The notes under the pieces are model-generated. The model was not told where the DNA came from. It saw only the letters and a list, made by a program, of their open reading frames with translations, and searched no databases. Positions 18,869 to 61,467 of a stretch of DNA of 64,000 bases are shown here, in pieces (the first letter of the stretch is position 1; each line of letters begins with the position of its first letter). This DNA comes from Semisulcospira habei. Its lineage: Eukaryota; Mollusca; Gastropoda; Semisulcospiridae. A program made the position numbers and the translations under genes. The stretch lies in assembly GCA_036245525.1 (NCBI GenBank), contig BTPG01000006.1, forward strand, positions 76,914,764-76,978,763. The letters are read 5' to 3'.

Positions 18869-19316
18869 GATTCACCGAAAATCACATCTTTAGACCTCCC
18901 ATATGATAACAACACTTTTCAAAAAGCAGATATCTTCATAGAACCACCACCCGTGGACTCTGATAAGGAAAGCGGTGAGGAGGATAGGGCAGGAGAAGTT
19001 CACAATCTGAATGGATGACAGAATGCAGGCAACACGTCTGTTAGCATTCTATTGATGGCTGAGTGACAGTTGGAAAGGCCGAAGAAGAAGAACAGACTGC
19101 TTCTGATTGGTTATCGCTGCACACAGAAGATCGAGATCCCTGGCCATCCATCCATGATCTCTCACAACAACAAGACCATGATAAGAGAAGACAGAGTGGA
19201 TCACAGTGTGGATAGATACAGAGTGGCTATCAGGTCGAAGCTGTGGTGGTTGTCTGTCCTACATTTGCCTGTGTGTCCAACAATCCTTGCACTTATATCA
19301 GGTAATCCTAGCTGCT
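18869..19316 (+). pseudogene. piggyBac-type transposase remnant (PGBD-like)
   Basis: Two coding fragments flank a large internal deletion. The first (to the stop at about 19016) reads TFQKADIFIEPPPVDSD followed by acidic SGEEDRAG. It resembles the acidic N-terminus with 'ADI.IEPP' found in piggyBac-derived proteins. The second (19070-19316) contains SHNNKTMIREDRVD, then DRYRVAIRSKLWW. It corresponds to the piggyBac C-terminal block 'YN..MGGVD..D......YR..IR.KKWW'. The catalytic DDD region between them is missing, and the second fragment is degraded. It is a dead copy, likely a relative of the source of TTAA-flanked elements nearby. Confidence 0.7.
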
Positions 19317-19866
19317 GAAAACATCCTACTGGATCTATGCGATCATACTCTATAAAAACAGAGCTTATTGAGAACCATCTACATGGATAGGTCGCTATGG
19401 CTTTCACAGTTCACTTTTGCCTAGAAAATAATGAGCATGCGCTGGAATCTGCTATTCGAGTGTGTTCCCCCTTGAAAAAAAAAAAAAAGAGCGTATCTGT
19501 GAACTTCACTATTTGTTTTTGTTAGCTTACATGTGATAGCAAAATTGAGTCTATGTACTGGGCCAGCGGTCTTCCGTCCAGTGTCCTCCATGGTAAACTT
19601 TAATGTTGGAATTTTGTGGATGCTATGCAAGCCACAGTGTTCAAATATGGCCCAAGGATACTTTGCGGCAAGGCTTTTCTAAACATACTAACATGAGCGA
19701 CCTCTCTCAACGATAAAGGTCACAGGGGTCAAGAAATAGGTAAAAGATATAGCCATATTTGACACATTAGTCATATTTGAACCCTAAAAAATTCTATACT
19801 ATTTTCAACTTCATACCCAGATGTGGTACACAGATACCTGATGTTAGGACCTTCCTATGCATAATA

Positions 19867-20334
19867 GAGTAGAATAGACTACTCTATTCTATTCTACGGC
19901 TGTGAGACTTGGACACTGCTTGCAGACTCAGAAAAGAAAATCCAGGCCTTTGAGAACAAGTGCCTGAGGAAGTTGCTCCGCATCTCGTACCGCGAGCACA
20001 AGACCAACGAATATGTACGGAGCATCGTCACTTCCCTGGTGGGCCCACATGAACCCCTTCTGGCAACCGTGAAACGGCGCAAGCTTGCTTGGTTTGGCCA
20101 CGTGACCCGACACAACACCTTGTCCAAGACTATCCTCCAAGGCACTCTCGAAGGAAGTCGTCGGCGAGGTCGTCAGAGAAAGAGTTGGGTCGCAAACATA
20201 AAAGAATGGACCGAACTCGAGATGTCAGACTTGCTTGCCACCGCCCAAAATAGAACTCAGTGGAGAGCACTGTCTGTTGCTGCTGCCTTTCAGTCCCCCC
20301 AACGCCCAGTTCGGGCAAGGGACTGATGATGATG
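19867..20334 (+). mobile_element. 5'-truncated non-LTR retrotransposon (LINE) 3' end
   Basis: Encodes the C-terminus of a LINE reverse transcriptase: YGCETWTLLADSEKK, KLLRISYREHKTN, KRRKLAWFGHVTRH, and a basic GRRRGRQRKSW-like block, ending VRARD and TGA. A short (TGA/GAT)n tail follows. ATGCATAATA at 19857-19866 repeats at 20335-20344 and fits a 10-bp target-site duplication. It belongs to a different LINE family from the element at 55427. No catalytic RT motifs remain. Confidence 0.85.
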
Positions 20335-20344
20335 ATGCATAATA

Positions 20345-20759
20345 ATTTTGATGACCCCTTGGAAAGTCAAGGGTCATATCAGGTCAGAAAATGTGTGAAG
20401 AGAGCCTGTTTTTGATAGATTTTTAACAAGTTTTCAGTCAAATTTGGTATATTGGTAGCTGAGGATTGGTACCTTTCTATGCATACTAATTTGGTTGAAC
20501 CATCAAAAGGTCACTGGAGGCTGACAAACGTGTGAAAAAATGCTTATTTTTATAGATGATGTATTGCGTTGGTACAAATATCAATCTACTAGTTTTAGTA
20601 AAGGTAGGATATTTTGAACATTTCATGGCCTGTCAAAAAGGTCTTGTTTTTGTTATGAACTTTATTAAATCATGGCATTTCATAGCATCATATGTACTGC
20701 AAGTAAATACTTTTGCGTTAGTATTGCTCCAATATACGCAGAATGTGCATAATACATCA
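20345..20759. other. Unannotated spacer
   Basis: AT-rich sequence between the truncated LINE and DIRS-1. No coding or repeat signal was recognised. Confidence 0.5.
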
Positions 20760-20943
20760 TTTGTTTCTTCAAAAACATTACCGATGACAGGACTACTAGG
20801 AGTGTCCACTCCTTGCTCAATTCTAGCCTAAGAACCCGTTGTGTGAACACAACCCGGGAGGCACTCGGGGAACCCCCAGAGGGACCGAGAGTTGTCTCCC
20901 GCTCCTACCCACCAGCCCTATTCACCTGTGAACTCCAGTCACG
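20760..20943. repeat. DIRS-1 left inverted terminal repeat
   Basis: Contains CTAGGAGTGTCCACTCCTTG and CCCGGGAGGCACTCGGGGAA. It is complementary to 26836-27002. The outermost bases (TTTGTTTCTTCAAAAAC) are copied into the internal region at 26694-26790. Confidence 0.9.
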
Positions 20944-21633
20944 CTTCTTAGGCTCACGCGTTCAGACGTGTTTTCTCTAGCCTCTGGACTTAGAAGTTTT
21001 TTCGACCGGTTCGGTCTGCCTTGCTTGCTTCGTCTTCGCCGGCCTTGGATTCTACTCTTGCGATGGTTGGTCGACTGCAGCTTCGGTCTTGTTCAAGGGT
21101 TCCCTCTCTGGCTTTGCCGCTCGGGCTGTGGGGGTCATGGAACTTTCTCCTTCTCGTACCGCTCCGACTGAGAGGTAAGGTAGTTAGAGGGGCCTCGGCT
21201 GGTTGCCCGGGCGGGGCACAGGCACGAGCAGCTTGCTTTTTGCGTCGCTTCTCCCTCGTTTGGGGTTTTTTGGGCTCCGTTTGGCTGCCTGATTAGCTGA
21301 AGAGTTTCGTGCCGGTTTTTTGGCGGGCTTTTCGCGCCTTTGCCAGATGCGAGCGGTGAGTTCCATTACTGTACCTAGGCCATACCTAACTTATTTAGGC
21401 TTACGGTTTAGACGCCCTGCGTTATGACGAAGGCTTGAATGCTCACCTGTCCCGGCAGGGTTTGTTTTCCCTCCGCAGTGGTTTTAATTAAATGTTGACG
21501 GCATGTGAGCCATACGTTGGTTAATTGGGTGCCTAACACCACTGTAGCTTGGGGGCCTAAAGCTTAACGGGGAGATTGGTGGACACTCGCCGAGTGCCTT
21601 CATGTTTTGTGTGTTGCAGTGGCCTACTGATGA

Positions 21634-23802
21634 CGCACAAAATGCGGAGGCTTCCAGTGGCCGTCGGATAAACATGCAGTCTGTCTCCCCTGCGCTGGGT
21701 GTGCGTCCGACCATACGTGTGATGTCTGTGCTACATGGCCGGAACTGCGCTGGTCTAATCTCTGGAACTTTTATAGGAGGGAGTCTCCTGCCCTCGCGGG
21801 TACCTTGAAGATTACCGAGACGCCTTCCGCTGTGCCCCCAGCACCGGACGTGCGAGACCAACGGAATCCGACGCAGATAACGCCACTGAGTAATCAAGGG
21901 ACTAGTGCACAGAGTGGGAGTTCGACCGTCAAGACCGCCTCCGTTCGAGAGCGCGCCCGGACACAGCTGGTGGAAAGAACCCGCCTCTCCCAAGAGCCTG
22001 GTTTGGTGGGACGCTCGTGGCGTCCCTCCTCCACCGTCGTTCCCCACTCGTCTCTGAGGAAGCCGCCGGGATCCCGCTGGAGGTCCCCTGGCCGGCCAGT
22101 AACCCGCCTCTCCCAAGAGCCTGGTTCAGAGAGACGTACATGCACTCGTCCGGAGCCTCCTGGTTGTGAAGAACGTAGACACAGGGATTCTTCTCGACGT
22201 TTTCGCTCTCCTTCGCACGATCGTAGGAGGACCTTCTCTTCTCATCGCTCGTCGCATCGGGACTCCCCTCGCCGCAGACGGTTTTCACCTTCTTCGCGTT
22301 CCCCTTCTCGTTTGGACTCCCGTTCGTCCCGTCCCTCTTCCCTTCGACCGGCCACTTCCCCCCTTCCTCGTCCTCACCGCTCCGTTCCCACTCGTCGCAG
22401 CCGTTCTCCTCGTCGGGATCCGCCCTCGGCACGCAGGAGACCCTCACCGCGTCGTTCAGACTACCGCTCTCCCCTGCGGAGGGAGTCTTCGTCCGCGGCG
22501 GTTCTCCGACAACGGGATTCCCGGCCTCGTCGCCCTCTGCGGTCGCCGGTTTCCGGACAGCGGGACTTCGACACCCTCAGTTTGGCGCCGGAGGATTCTT
22601 CGGACTGGTTACTCGGAGGTCTCAGCCGTTCTTCAGCTTCTGCCTCTTCGGCTTCCAGTGTGTCGGCCTCCGTTAGACAGGTTTCTTCTACCCGGATGGA
22701 CACGCGGCTGGCGCTGGACGGGGCTGCCAAGCTCATCGCCGCCGCCTTTCCTGAGGATGTTTGTCCGGTTTCACCCCCTGTGAAGAGGAAGATTTCCGCC
22801 TTCGTGGACGCGGATAGGACTGTCAAGAGGTTCAAGTCCCTCCCACAGCCGGCTAGTTTTTTTGATCTGCGGGATGCTTTCTCGTCTCACCTGCTTTCGG
22901 AGACTCGGAACTCGGACTTCTTCGCGGACGGGAGATGGCCTTCCGCTTTGGACATCGCATTTCAACAGGATTGGTACGCCGGCCATTCGCAGTCGTTCCT
23001 CTGCCCGCTTCCTCCAGTGGATCCCGCCGCTCTGATGCAAGCCGGAGGGGCTTCTATGCTGAAACGGTCCTTCCCACGGGGACTGGATAGGATGGCGTCG
23101 CTGGTCCGGAACACGCTCGCCTGCTCCGGTTTCTTGGACTTACTGACTCAGGCTTTCATCCGACGTCTCGAGGAAGCTTGGCAGCCTGCTCTGTCTCCCC
23201 TCCTGGGAGACCTACTAGTCATGGCGGAGGCTGGGAACCGCGCAGCTTATCACTCCTCGGTTAACGCGATGGCGGCTGCGGCTAACTGCGACCTTATGCG
23301 ACGAGACGCCGTCCTACAGGCTTGCAGTGGAATGCCGGTCGACCTGAGTACTCAGCTACGTCGGGCCCCCCTGGGAGGGTCTCTGCTCTTCGGGGATACT
23401 TGGCAGACAGTGAAGGACTCCAACTCCGACCGTTGGCCTCGCAAGGCTGTCAAGCAACGCTTTCCTCCCGCCCGCACGGCCCTGGGGCGCTCCTTGCGGG
23501 CGCGTAAACGGACCCGTCTGCCCCGCCATGAGCTGCGCTGTGCCGTCGCCCGTCCTTACATCACCCTGGCCCAGCTAGCGCCCCTACCCCCTCCTGGCCC
23601 CGTCCCGCCCGTCGCCCTGGGCGCGGGCGGGACACCTGACTTGTCCCCGGTTCCGCCCCCGCCGACCGTCGTCGGGGCTCCAGTCGGCGGGAGGCTAGCA
23701 CGATTCAGCGAGGAGTGGCTCTCGCTGTTTCGAGACGAGCCCTGGGTTTTAGACGTAGTCACCAGGGGATTATGGATCTCGTTCCGCTCTCCTCCGCCTT
23801 AG
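21634..23802 (+). CDS. DIRS-1 gag-like protein (degraded N-terminus)
   Basis: The long frame runs in phase from the CGC at 21634, directly after an in-frame TGA, to TAG at 23800-23802. Near the start is a Cys/His cluster (CLPCAGCASDHTCDVC), followed by an Arg/Ser-rich stretch at about 22150-22500. A more conserved region follows, with KRKISAFVDAD, FQQDWYAGHSQ and YHSSVNAMAAAANCDLMRRD. The same blocks occur in DIRS-3, which supports a real structural protein. The frame continues into the pol N-terminal block GGRLARF, so the TAG falls where DIRS-3 is open. It presumably forms the RNP particle; the start codon is uncertain. Confidence 0.8.
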   Translation, partial: RTKCGGFQWPSDKHAVCLPCAGCASDHTCDVCATWPELRWSNLWNFYRRESPALAGTLKITETPSAVPPAPDVRDQRNPTQITPLSNQGTSAQSGSSTVKTASVRERARTQLVERTRLSQEPGLVGRSWRPSSTVVPHSSLRKPPGSRWRSPGRPVTRLSQEPGSERRTCTRPEPPGCEERRHRDSSRRFRSPSHDRRRTFSSHRSSHRDSPRRRRFSPSSRSPSRLDSRSSRPSSLRPATSPLPRPHRSVPTRRSRSPRRDPPSARRRPSPRRSDYRSPLRRESSSAAVLRQRDSRPRRPLRSPVSGQRDFDTLSLAPEDSSDWLLGGLSRSSASASSASSVSASVRQVSSTRMDTRLALDGAAKLIAAAFPEDVCPVSPPVKRKISAFVDADRTVKRFKSLPQPASFFDLRDAFSSHLLSETRNSDFFADGRWPSALDIAFQQDWYAGHSQSFLCPLPPVDPAALMQAGGASMLKRSFPRGLDRMASLVRNTLACSGFLDLLTQAFIRRLEEAWQPALSPLLGDLLVMAEAGNRAAYHSSVNAMAAAANCDLMRRDAVLQACSGMPVDLSTQLRRAPLGGSLLFGDTWQTVKDSNSDRWPRKAVKQRFPPARTALGRSLRARKRTRLPRHELRCAVARPYITLAQLAPLPPPGPVPPVALGAGGTPDLSPVPPPPTVVGAPVGGRLARFSEEWLSLFRDEPWVLDVVTRGLWISFRSPPP

Positions 23803-23826
23803 CGCTCCGTTCCACTTTGGACAGAG

Positions 23827-25719
23827 GTGCCGTCCGACGTCCTCAAGGCCGCCGCTCTGCGAGGAGAAGTCGCGGCTCTCCTGTCGAAGCAGGCCACAGA
23901 GATAGTGCAGCGTCCGGACTCGCCCGCCTTTTACAGCCGACTGTTTGTGGTGCCCAAACCCGGCGGCAAGTGGCGGCCAGTCATAGATCTGTCGGCGCTG
24001 AACGCCTTCATCGCGGCCCCTTCCTTTCGGATGGAGACGACAAGGGCCCTTCGGGCGGCGGTTCAACCCATGGACTATGCGGTCAGTTTAGATCTGTCCG
24101 ACGCCTACCTACATGTTCCCATGCACTCATCTGCCAGGAAGTACCTGCGCTTCGCGTTCGAAGGAGTGATTTACCAGTTTTGTGCCCTTCCGTTCGGTCT
24201 CAACCTCAGCCCCTGGGCCTTCACCCGCATCATGGATGCTGTAGTGGCCAAGGCGAGGCAGTCGTCGTCCAGTCCGACGTCAAATTATCTCGACGATCTA
24301 CTCTTGAGAAATCAGGTGGAGACCGCGCTTGCGGCAGACAGGGACGCCCTTTTACGGCTGCTTTACCGGTTGGGATTCCTGGTCAACACCGGAAAGTCGG
24401 ACTTCACTCCTGCGCGCCACTTCATCCACCTAGGCATGGAGTTTGTCACGGACCGCAACAGGGTACTCTTGCCAGAGAAACGGATTGTGAAGTTATCCGC
24501 TCTCGCCGCGTTGGTAGATCAGTAATAGGCAGCCCCCGCCAGGGTCTGGCTTCAGCTTCTGGGCCTGATCAACGCAGCAGCGGATCTTATCCCCCTCGGG
24601 TGTCTCTACTCCCGACCGCTACAACTTCATCTCCTACTGCTCTGGCGTCCCTCCTCGGGCGACTTGACCATGATCGTCCCCGTGTCCCCGCTGGTACGCC
24701 CCCACCTCTTACGGTGGACCGACAGAGCTTGGTTGGCTCTGGGGGTCCCCATTTCCTCTCCATTCCCTCACCTCTCCCTGTGTGTCGAGGCGAGTCGGGC
24801 TGGTTGGGGAGCCCACCTGCTTCCTCAGTTCACCACGACGTCCGGCCTCTGGCCTCCGGAGTTCGCGGACAAACACAGCAACTGGTTGGAACTGCAAGCG
24901 GTGTGGCAGGCCATCATCGTTTGGGAAGAGCAACTCAGACACCAGCATCTTCTCGTCCTTTCGGACAACTCGACAGTGGTAGCGTATATACAGAAGCAGG
25001 GAGGAACTCATTCACCCGATCTTTGCATGCTACTGTTCCGATTGATGCGATGGTGCGAGGACCGCGATCTGACTCTCAGCGCTCGCCATATTCCCGGTCG
25101 CCTGAACGTTTTGGCGGACTCCCTATCTCGCCAAGGACAGCTCATTCACACGGAATGGACGCTACGCCAGGACATTTTCCGGATGATTTGCTCTCACTGG
25201 GAGACCCCGATGGTGGACCTGTTCGCCACGAGGTGGAATCACCAGCTTCCCCTCTTCGTATCCCCAGTACCGGATCCCCTGGCTTGGGCGGTCGACGCCT
25301 TATCCATTCCCTGGGATGGACTCATAGCGTACGCCTTTCCCCCGACAGTCCTTGTTCCCAAAGTCCTCCTAAAGCTGCGAGGAACCAATGCGATCCTGCT
25401 CCTGGTCGCCCCGTTCGCTTGGACTCATTCCTGGTCCACCGACCTGATCAGCTTCGCCACTCACCCTCCTCTACTGCTCCCCACGCCCCGCACTATGCTC
25501 AAGCAGCCACGTCAGGCGCTGTTCCACCCTTGTCCGGAACGCTTACTGCTACACGCTTGGAGATTGTGCGGCAAGCCCTCTCCGCTAGAGGCTTCTCGGG
25601 TGCTGCAGTGGAAGCGATCGCTACAGCCCGCAAGCCCTCGACTAGACGTATCTATGAGGGGAAATGGAGGGTACTCTGTGCCTGGTGCAGCGACTGTCGT
25701 CTCTCCCCCACCGAACTGA
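23827..25719 (+). pseudogene. DIRS-1 reverse transcriptase-RNase H, interrupted
   Basis: The RT region contains FVVPKPGGKWRPVIDLSAL, SLDLSDAYLHVP, LPFGLNLSPW and the catalytic YLDD box. Tandem stops TAA-TAG at 24523-24528 interrupt the frame. The same frame then resumes (VWLQLLGL) into RNase H from about 24664, with VEASRAGWGAHLL, WLELQAVWQ, VLSDNSTVVAY and ADSLSR. The first RNase H carboxylate is Glu here, where DIRS-3 has Asp. A DIRS-typical tail (PMVDLFATRWNHQLPLF) follows. No protease or integrase is encoded. It overlaps the recombinase frame at its 3' end. Confidence 0.92.
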
Positions 25720-26608
25720 CAAACCCCCAACTTGCGGACTTCTTCCTCTGGCTCTTCGGAGACCAAGGACTGGCCCCTATTACCATTCGGGGATATATGC
25801 GGATCCCGGCGCATGTGAGGACCTAGCAGATCTTATGTCACACTTCGGACTACAAAGGCCTGCCTCTCGCTCACTACTTCCCCGCTGGGATTTACCATGG
25901 GTTCTTACCTGGCTGAACTCACCACGTTTTGAACCTCTACCGCTAGCCAGTCTTGCTGATGTGACGCGGAAGACCTGCTTCCTGCTGGCGCTCGCCACCG
26001 CGGCACGAGTAAGCGAGATACACGCTCTATCAGCCCGGCCTACATGCCTGCAATTTCGAGCTGATCATTCGGTACAACTGGTGACCGACCCTGCCTTCAT
26101 TGCCAACACTAGGTCTCCACTGACGGCACCACAGGTTATCACCTTACGACCGTTACGCGGGAAAGACTTCCCCAAAGAGACCAGGCAACAAGATCCTGTA
26201 CGAGCCCTCAGAGTGTACTTGCGCCGAACCAGAGCCGTCCGGAGGGGACGCTCACGCCTCTTCCTACCTTTAAAACCAGGAAGAAATGACATTACAGCAC
26301 AGACAGTCTCTTCCTGGCTATGCTGGGAGATTCGCTCAGCATATGTCGATCTCTCCCCACAGGGAGCGAAGAGCCTAAAGATTCGGGCGCACGAAGTACG
26401 GGCCATGGCCACGAGTGTAGCCTTCGACAGGAACTGCGCTGTCAAGGACATCGTGGCTGCGGTGGGCTGGCGATCAGAATCTACTTTCGCCCGCTTCTAT
26501 CCGGGATCTGGCAGGGCAGCGAGACAACCTCGCCTTGGTGGGGGACCTCACGGCGGCACAACACTCCCTCCCGGCGCCACAGGCGCCGTAGGTACGCACC
26601 CACTAGGG
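25542..26608 (+). pseudogene. DIRS-1 tyrosine recombinase, frameshifted
   Basis: The N-terminal part (LEIVRQALSARGFSG, RRIYEGKWRVLCAW, APITIRGYM) is in the frame that closes at 25826. The catalytic part is in another frame starting around YADPGACEDL. Relative to DIRS-3 about a dozen residues are missing at the junction near 25800. Catalytic residues visible are Arg in AARVSEIHAL, HxxR in AHEVRAMA, and Tyr in FARFY. A second frameshift follows directly after that Tyr. The enzyme family integrates DIRS circles by site-specific recombination; this copy cannot make an intact enzyme. Confidence 0.88.
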
Positions 26609-26693
26609 AGTTCGGAGTGTCGGAGGAGAGGAGGGGGCCATGGCCTAGAGAAAACCTTCTGGGGGTGTGGCACCCTCCTCCTGTTCGGCATTC

Positions 26694-26790
26694 TCCTAGT
26701 AGTCATGTCATCGGTAATGTTTTTGAAGAAACAAATTCATTTTTCTTTAAAAGGTATTTTTTCGAAAAATACTTACCGATGACATGACTC
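26694..26790. repeat. DIRS-1 internal complementary region
   Basis: TCATCGGTAATGTTTTTGAA is the complement of the outer left end. ATTTTTTCGAAAAATACTTA, further along, is the complement of the outer right end. The two meet at ACAAATTCATTTTT, giving the sequence of the circle junction. Confidence 0.93.
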
Positions 26791-26835
26791 GAAGGACCCT
26801 CCCACCTGCCCCGCTTGCCGCTGGTGAGCCTAATT

Positions 26836-27043
26836 CGTGACTGGAGTTCACAGGTGAATAGGGCTGGTGGGTAGGAGCGGGAGACAACTCTCGGTCCCTC
26901 TGGGGGTTCCCCGAGTGCCTCCCGGGTTGTGTTCACACAACGGGTTCTTAGGCTAGAATTGAGCAAGGAGTGGACACTCCTAGTAGTCATGTCATTGGTA
27001 AGTATTTTTCGAAAAAATACCTTTTAAAGAAAAATGAATTTTT
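26836..27043. repeat. DIRS-1 right inverted terminal repeat
   Basis: Inverted copy of the left repeat, continuing into GGTAAGTATTTTTCG and ending near ATGAATTT at 27035-27042. Confidence 0.9.
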
Positions 27044-27369
27044 ACACATCCTTGAGCTGGAAAGTGTGTGCAGAGTCAATAAAAGACATATTAATTTGGT
27101 TCACTTGCTCTTTTTGGGCTACTACGTCACCCAAACACAAAAAAAATGACAAATAACTATTATCAATGCTTCTAAAATGATATTTGCTCTAAGAATAAAC
27201 CACATGTGATTAACCCTTGGGCTGTTCTAACAAACGATACGGACAGGTTAACGCCGTGCAAGATGCAGAGGCTATTTCACAGTGAAGAACAAGAACAGGT
27301 GGCAGAAAAGTTGTATAGGCTTCTACAAACAAGCGATTTTGTGTCGAGTTCATCTGCTAGCTGCAGAAG

Positions 27370-27495
27370 AGTTGCCATTAGCCCCAAGGTCCCATTTCTC
27401 AAATTTTGGAGGTGTTGCCTAACGACTATGTACCAGTTGCAGGAGATGGATTGACCATAATAATTCAAGGGTAGTGCCAGATTAGCTTGGTGCTG
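27370..27495. repeat. Truncated family C MITE
   Basis: Contains AACGACTATGTACCAGTTGC and the left arm GGGTAGTGCCAGATTAGCTT of the core, then diverges. The right arm and right end are missing. Confidence 0.65.
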
Positions 27496-27865
27496 AGGGC
27501 AACGCTTCCACTCTGCTCATTCATACCACTCCACTCGTCAGTTTTCTTACACACTGTAGTTAACTCTCTGCGTGCCGGTTTACGGTTTTAGTCGCAATGA
27601 TGCATACAGGAATCATCGCGACAAAAACCGCTACCGACATGCAAGGGGCTGACGTGTTTTTCCTGCTGGCTATTTGAGTCAGTATTTGGTGGCATGGCAG
27701 AGTTCATTGGTCAAGGCATGGTCTGTTGTTTGCCCACTACCAAACCACTTGACGCACCAACGCATTTTGATTGTGGGACACTCGCACATATGGCATTTGG
27801 AACACTTTAACCATGAGAACCAAGGCTATCTCTGAGGTGTACATCACGATTTTCATGTTCCCGAT

Positions 27866-28070
27866 GTGCAAGTATGCTTCATCGGTATTGGTGGGCTCAA
27901 AATGGACCAGTTGTTGCATCCCCGAGTGGTGCACATGTTGCATCGTTTTCAACCCCAAGTTGATGTAGTACTGATTGGAGACAACGATGGGCTTGAAGAC
28001 GCACACTGCAATACTGAACTGCAGAAATCACTGCAACAAAAACTAAAAGCACTACCAACAGCCAAATGGG
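27866..28070 (+). other. Coding-like fragment, possibly SGNH-hydrolase-like
   Basis: One frame reads GGLKMDQLLHPRVVHML, then RFQPQVDVVLIGDNDG. The 'QP.VDVVLIGDND' stretch resembles the block III 'P..VvI.lG.ND' of SGNH/GDSL hydrolases. No start, catalytic Ser or downstream Asp-His was found. It runs into a TTAA-bounded repeat. It may be a fragment of a gene carried by a transposon. Confidence 0.3.
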
Positions 28071-28290
28071 TTAACCCTTATCATTCGGAATACACCATGC
28101 CCAGTGTGTGAAATAGGTTTGACTAAAATAGTTCAAGGGTAGTGCCAGAATAAAGAGGTGCCAAGCTATTCTGGCACTACCCTTGAACTAAAGCCATTGG
28201 TCTATATCCTTATCTGTAAGTACTATAATGTAGCTTGTGTATGGCAGTGAACAAATTTGAAGCTTTTAGCCTCAGTGTGATATGGGTTAA
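28071..28290. mobile_element. TTAA-bounded MITE, family A copy 3
   Basis: A 220-bp element from TTAACCCTTATCATTCGG to ATATGGGTTAA with a partly deleted core (28128-28193). It shares its left TTAA with a short-foldback right half (CTACCAACAGCCAAATGGG). Confidence 0.85.
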
Positions 28291-28352
28291 CAGACCACTT
28301 CAACCATTGTCACTGTCAGAAAGGCAGATTGGATCTCCCTCTGATGTTTCAT

Positions 28353-61120
<32,768 letters not shown>

Positions 61121-61300
61121 ACTGTTTATCTTGTCCTAGGTGAAGAGCTTCAGTCTGCTGAGGCAAACTTGATTCCACTGGTAACCGTCTTCCCGTGTTT
61201 ATCGTAAATTAGCATCACATTCCATCAGCTTCTTCTTCACGCAACATCAAAGTAAAACGCGGCTTTTTATTTTCGTTGAAGTCGCCATATTAGAAATCTG
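61121..61300 (-). promoter_or_regulatory. Presumed RECQL 5' UTR and promoter
   Basis: Position alone supports this: it is immediately upstream of the RECQL start. No TATA box or other decisive motif was seen. Confidence 0.35.
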
Positions 61301-61407
61301 TAGTTATCTCCCCTGGCTCGGAGTGCGTCAGGGGCACAGAACTTTGATTCCCTCCCCTCCTCAGTCCTGCGTGAACGAGACCCTTGGGCAGGGGCGGATC
61401 TACGAAA

Positions 61408-61439
61408 GGGGTGGGGAGGGGGAGGTGGGGGGGGGGGGT
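61408..61439 (+). repeat. G-rich tract
   Basis: Runs of G with single A/T interruptions, just upstream of the LINE fragment. Confidence 0.8.
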
Positions 61440-61467
61440 GGCAGATCCCTCCGACCCAAAATTGTTT

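Larger units (their letters stand above)
20760..27043 (+). mobile_element. DIRS-type tyrosine-recombinase retrotransposon 1 (DIRS-1)
   Basis: A 6.3-kb element. Left (about 20775-20943) and right (about 26836-27002) terminal repeats are inverted copies, with GACTGGAGTTCACAGGTGAA on the right as the complement of the left. An internal region (26694-26790) reads as the complement of the right end joined to the left end, the hallmark of DIRS circular intermediates. Gene order is gag-like, reverse transcriptase plus RNase H, then an overlapping tyrosine recombinase. There is no integrase, protease or LTR. Tandem in-frame stops in pol and frameshifts in the recombinase indicate a dead copy. Confidence 0.93.
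27044..28352. other. Intergenic region between DIRS-1 and the RECQL 3' end
   Basis: Holds a half family C element (about 27370-27495), a foldback at about 27563-27645 (TAGTCGCAATGAT / ATCATCGCGAC arms), a coding-like fragment at 27866-28070 and a family A MITE. The RECQL 3' UTR must lie here, but no polyadenylation signal on the minus strand was convincing. Confidence 0.5.

Noticed and set aside
20556..20831. Plus-strand 91-codon frame before DIRS-1
   Set aside because: Hydrophobic AT-rich frame with no domain; runs into the DIRS-1 terminal repeat.
21929..22447. Antisense open frame across the DIRS-1 gag region
   Set aside because: It mirrors the Arg/Ser-rich codons of gag; no independent domain and no equivalent in DIRS-3.
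23715..25826. A 703-codon plus-strand frame overlapping DIRS-1 RT
   Set aside because: Most of it is an off-frame shadow of RT-RNase H. Only its last 90 or so codons are real, as the recombinase N-terminus.
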